This document shows, piece by piece, positions 5,779 to 7,668 of a stretch of DNA of 7,668 bases. This DNA comes from Chloroflexota bacterium. GTDB taxonomy: Bacteria; Chloroflexota; Dehalococcoidia; Lucifugimonadales; Lucifugimonadaceae. Under the pieces are notes generated by a model that saw nothing but the letters and a program-made list of their open reading frames with translations, was not told where the DNA came from and did not search any database. Where the stretch lies: contig JACPRT010000197.1 in NCBI GenBank assembly GCA_016189845.1, forward strand, positions 1 through 7,668, given 5' to 3'. The stretch's first letter is position 1; each line of letters begins with the position of its first letter. The position numbers and the translations under genes are program-made.

Positions 5779-6315
5779 TTACGCCACGCGCTCGAGTACG
5801 AACGCTATGAAGATGCGGAATAGCAAGTACGGCACCGCTCCCACGATGACCACGCCCAGGGCCCGGAGCGTCGAGGTGTAGTCGAGGGCCTGGCGCACAG
5901 CGATGACCATTGCCAGCAACTGCCATATGAACGCCACTATGAACACGATGTCGCCGATCGCCGGCAGAATCCCCAGGATGGCCAGCACGCCCGGCGATTG
6001 CGCGAATCCGAGAACTCTGGCCATCTGTCCCCAGTCGGCATGCGTCCCCGCGGCCTTGAAGATCGTCGTGCCGACGAAATAGGTGATGCCCGCCCAGACC
6101 GCCCAGGCGACGATTGCGCCGACAACTCCGTAAACGATGCCGATCGGCCCCGCGCCGCTGACCTGCAGCGCGCCGATGCCGGTGCAGACCGCGACGATGA
6201 CGACCACTAGCATCGCCTGCACCGTCGCGCCGCGGTCCGCTTCGACCTCTTCGAACACCGCCGCCTTCAGTTGCGCAGCTTCGATCATTCGACGCAGCAC
6301 CCAGCCACCTCCCAC
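5779..6315 (-). CDS. Yip1-family multi-pass membrane protein
   Basis: This 178-residue protein has four to five predicted membrane segments at about residues 33-51, 57-85, 108-120, 122-141 and 152-173. The pattern G(T)xxW.QMARVLGFAQSPGVLAILGILPAIGDIVFIVAFIWQ (about 90-132) is typical of the Yip1 domain, where a polar loop with an R-x-x-G-(Y/F)-x-x-x-P motif precedes a Pro/Gly-rich membrane hairpin. Bacterial Yip1 proteins have no firmly known biochemical role. Three starts are possible: GTG at 6315 (GGGGAG 5 nt upstream), GTG at 6300 (GGAGG 7 nt upstream) and ATG at 6288. All keep every membrane segment. It precedes the nnrE-like gene by 15 bp and is divergent from the SDR gene at 6404. TAA is the stop. 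A link with cofactor repair is only suggested by adjacency. Confidence 0.82.
   Translation of the reverse strand: MGGGWVLRRMIEAAQLKAAVFEEVEADRGATVQAMLVVVIVAVCTGIGALQVSGAGPIGIVYGVVGAIVAWAVWAGITYFVGTTIFKAAGTHADWGQMARVLGFAQSPGVLAILGILPAIGDIVFIVAFIWQLLAMVIAVRQALDYTSTLRALGVVIVGAVPYLLFRIFIAFVLERVA
6308..6312 (-). promoter_or_regulatory. GGAGG that may select an internal GTG start (6300) of the Yip1-family gene
   Basis: On the minus strand GGAGG is followed after 7 nt by GTG at 6300-6298, ideal spacing. It lies inside the longest frame, whose own GTG at 6315 has GGGGAG 5 nt upstream. The true N-terminus is therefore open between these two. Confidence 0.5.
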
Positions 6316-6403
6316 AACTGCTCCCCGAACCAGAAGCGCCAGCCAGCCCTTCGGTGTTACATTCTGCCGTCTCTAGATTTAATTCGCGTGCGAGGAACTG
6401 GCA
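6316..6403. promoter_or_regulatory. 88-bp divergent promoter region, Yip1 / SDR
   Basis: This is the longest intergenic stretch in the window and includes its most AT-rich patch (about 6371-6385). TAGATT at 6374-6379 is a 4-of-6 match to a plus-strand -10 box, without a good -35. On the minus strand TGTAAC (reverse complement of 6357-6362) is a similar -10 match. GAGGA at 6392-6396 is a ribosome site 7 nt before the ATG at 6404. The boxes are weak matches and the region is called mainly from gene arrangement and base composition. Confidence 0.4.
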
Positions 6404-7159
6404 ATGAAAATTCTGATGATAGGCGGATCCGGGCACGTCGGGACGTTCGTCACGCCATACCTTCGCGAACGCCACCAGCTGCGCGTGCTCGACGTCAGGC
6501 CGCCGAAACACCCGGATGTCGAATTCGTCCAGGGGTCCATCACCAACCCCGGCGACCTGCGCAAGGCGCTCGAAGGGGTGGACACGTTCATCAACATGGT
6601 CATGAAGAGCCCCCAGGGCGGTAGCTCGACCGACCAGACCATACCAATAATCACGGAGAACTACGAGGTCAACACCCTGGGACTCCACCTGCTCCTCTTC
6701 ACGGCGCAGGAAATGGGGATCAAGCGAGGGGTCCACACGAGCACGATGAGCGTCCATCACAGGGCCCGTTCCTGGTACCCGTCTGAAGACGAGCTCCCGC
6801 TCGACACGCCGAGCGCCTATGGCCTGACGAAGGGTTTTGGAGAACTGATCTGCCGCTACTTCTGCAGATGGTTCGACATGAACATCATCGCCCTGCGCAT
6901 CACCGGTCCCCGGACGAGGGCCCAGTGGATCGACGAACGGAAGACGCCTCCCGAAAGGACGACCGGCAGGCTCTATGTGACCGACGAGGAGGACCTCGCC
7001 CGGGCCTACCTCGCGGCCCTGGACGCCGTGCAGGTCGGGCACGGGAGATTCGACGCCGTATTCATCGCCGGGGATGAGCACGAGAAGGAGCATAACCTCT
7101 CCAAGGCCAGGCGACTGCTCGGATGGACGCCGCGGACCCACCTGGAACTCGAGGCATGA
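6404..7159 (+). CDS. Extended SDR, NAD-dependent epimerase/dehydratase family (divergent third copy)
   Basis: This 251-residue cytoplasmic protein opens with the Rossmann motif MKILMIGGSGHVG (G7, G8, G10, G13). It has an acid at the end of the second strand (RVLDVR, D30) consistent with NAD rather than NADP. ENYEVNTLGLHLLLFTAQEMGIKR (85-108) is the typical NVxGTxxLLxAAxxxGVKR helix. HTSTMSV (111-117) holds the Ser/Thr of the catalytic triad, and AYGLTK gives Tyr139 and Lys143. LYVTDEEDLARAYLAAL (190-206) and ARRLLGWTP (235-243) are usual C-terminal epimerase features. It is clearly more distant from the 3410 and 4211 pair, with an extra loop around 68-82 (KSPQGGSSTDQTIPI), so it probably acts on a different substrate. 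The divergent Yip1 gene starts 88 bp away, and a lipoprotein gene follows after 78 bp. Confidence 0.88.
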   Translation: MKILMIGGSGHVGTFVTPYLRERHQLRVLDVRPPKHPDVEFVQGSITNPGDLRKALEGVDTFINMVMKSPQGGSSTDQTIPIITENYEVNTLGLHLLLFTAQEMGIKRGVHTSTMSVHHRARSWYPSEDELPLDTPSAYGLTKGFGELICRYFCRWFDMNIIALRITGPRTRAQWIDERKTPPERTTGRLYVTDEEDLARAYLAALDAVQVGHGRFDAVFIAGDEHEKEHNLSKARRLLGWTPRTHLELEA

Positions 7160-7222
7160 ATCCGCGGACTGCAGCCGCTTCGTCAACATGTAGCGTCGAT
7201 CCGTCACACATGGAGACCGAAT

Positions 7223-7228
7223 AGGAGG
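7223..7228 (+). promoter_or_regulatory. Strong AGGAGG ribosome site indicating a TTG start
   Basis: AGGAGG lies 9 nt before TTG at 7238 and 12 nt before a second in-frame TTG at 7241. There is an in-frame TAG at 7232-7234 and no ATG or GTG between the site and these codons, so the site decides in favour of TTG initiation. Confidence 0.7.
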
Positions 7229-7237
7229 CGCTAGATC

Positions 7238-7668
7238 TTGTTGCGAATAGCCCTGGCGGCTGTGGTTCCATTCGCAGCGCTGGCAATTGCGGTCTCATGC
7301 GGAGGCGCACCTTCCCCCGCACGAACCGCACTGACGCCGATCTCGACCGTCCACGTCCCGAATGCCATTGACCTTGGGACGTTCGCCCCATCCGCAGCAA
7401 TCGAGACCGCGATGCGCCGCATCGAGTCAGCTGGCGAAAGCCTTGGCACCCAGCAGATGCCGCACGAGCCGGTGGCGCGGCTGACCGCCCTCGGAGACCT
7501 CAAACGGTGGGCGATCGACCGTACTGTGATCGACGGCAAGTACCCTGCGGCCGCGGACGACTCGCTAATTTGGGCGGTCCAGGCGCAGGGGCGATGGACG
7601 GGATCCAACGCCGCCGCTGGATCGGCGGCGCGCTTTGCGCTCGTCGGCGTTGATGCGCATACGGGCGA
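7238..7668 (+). CDS. Putative secreted lipoprotein, TTG start, 3' end outside window
   Basis: The frame is open from the TTG at 7238 to the window end, giving 143 residues plus two bases. Residues 1-20 (LLRIALAAVVPFAALAIAVS) form a short basic start and a hydrophobic stretch typical of a signal peptide. Cys21 follows in a lipobox-like AVSC-GG, so the protein is probably exported and lipid-anchored. The mature part begins with a Ser/Pro/Ala-rich linker (about 24-40) and continues with WAIDRTVIDGKYPAAADDSLIWAVQAQGRWTG (91-122). I do not recognise the family. An in-frame TAG at 7232 rules out a start further upstream, and the AGGAGG at 7223-7228 fixes the region of initiation. An opposite-strand open frame over the same bases has no supporting homology. 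The preceding SDR gene ends 78 bp upstream, so co-transcription is possible. Confidence 0.65.
   Translation, partial: MLRIALAAVVPFAALAIAVSCGGAPSPARTALTPISTVHVPNAIDLGTFAPSAAIETAMRRIESAGESLGTQQMPHEPVARLTALGDLKRWAIDRTVIDGKYPAAADDSLIWAVQAQGRWTGSNAAAGSAARFALVGVDAHTG

Noticed and set aside
5606..7207. A 533-codon open frame on the minus strand
   Set aside because: It lies across the well-supported nnrE-like and Yip1 genes in a different frame and antisense to the SDR at 6404. Its translation is Arg/Gly/His-rich without motifs, typical of shadow frames in GC-rich DNA.
1..7668. tRNA, rRNA, riboswitch or CRISPR array
   Set aside because: Nearly all sequence is occupied by supported genes. The gaps are at most 88 bp and show no spaced short repeats, cloverleaf or conserved aptamer pattern that I can recognise.

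Overview
This is a GC-rich, gene-dense bacterial chromosomal window with ten protein-coding genes, two of them cut by the window edges. I see no RNA gene, CRISPR array, transposase or phage gene. The codon pattern, lipoprotein style, presence of coenzyme F420 functions and many oxidoreductase paralogs suggest a Chloroflexota member (SAR202 or Dehalococcoidia type). An actinobacterium or another F420-using lineage is not excluded. This taxonomic reading is inference.

Layout from left to right. (1) 1-2130, plus strand: the last 62 codons of a CofC/FbiD-like F420-biosynthesis nucleotidyltransferase overlap by ATGA a luciferase-like (LLM) flavin/F420-dependent oxidoreductase. A 3-hydroxyisobutyrate-dehydrogenase-family NAD(P)-dependent reductase follows. 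(2) 2116-3374, minus strand: an SRAP (YedK/HMCES-type) protein that protects abasic sites in DNA is translationally coupled by ATGA to a GNAT acetyltransferase. The GNAT gene runs tail-to-tail into the dehydrogenase and shares a perfect 15-nt palindrome with it that contains both stop codons. (3) 3410-4990, plus strand: a tandem pair of equal-length extended SDR proteins, about 79% identical to each other and resembling uronate dehydrogenase. (4) 5008-6315, minus strand: a Yip1-family membrane protein, then a stand-alone NAD(P)H-hydrate epimerase-like protein with an altered signature loop. (5) 6404-7668, plus strand: a third, divergent extended SDR, then the start of a putative secreted lipoprotein that uses a TTG start and runs off the window.

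How the genes fit together. Four of the ten are NAD(P)-dependent dehydrogenases or epimerases (one beta-hydroxyacid dehydrogenase and three SDRs). One is probably F420/FMN-dependent, one probably belongs to F420 synthesis, and one belongs to a nicotinamide-cofactor repair family. The region therefore looks like a redox-catabolic neighbourhood, perhaps for sugar acids or other hydroxy-acids, interrupted by a DNA-damage pair. No single pathway is proved. Strand direction switches four times and the gaps are very short (17-88 bp, or an overlap), so several promoters probably lie inside neighbouring genes.

The points most worth a second look are the tandem SDR pair with substitutions at substrate-site positions, the stop-codon palindrome, the NnrE-like protein lacking the NNGGDG residues, and the His substitution in the dehydrogenase's catalytic segment. 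I did not find convincing evidence of a wholly new biological system.
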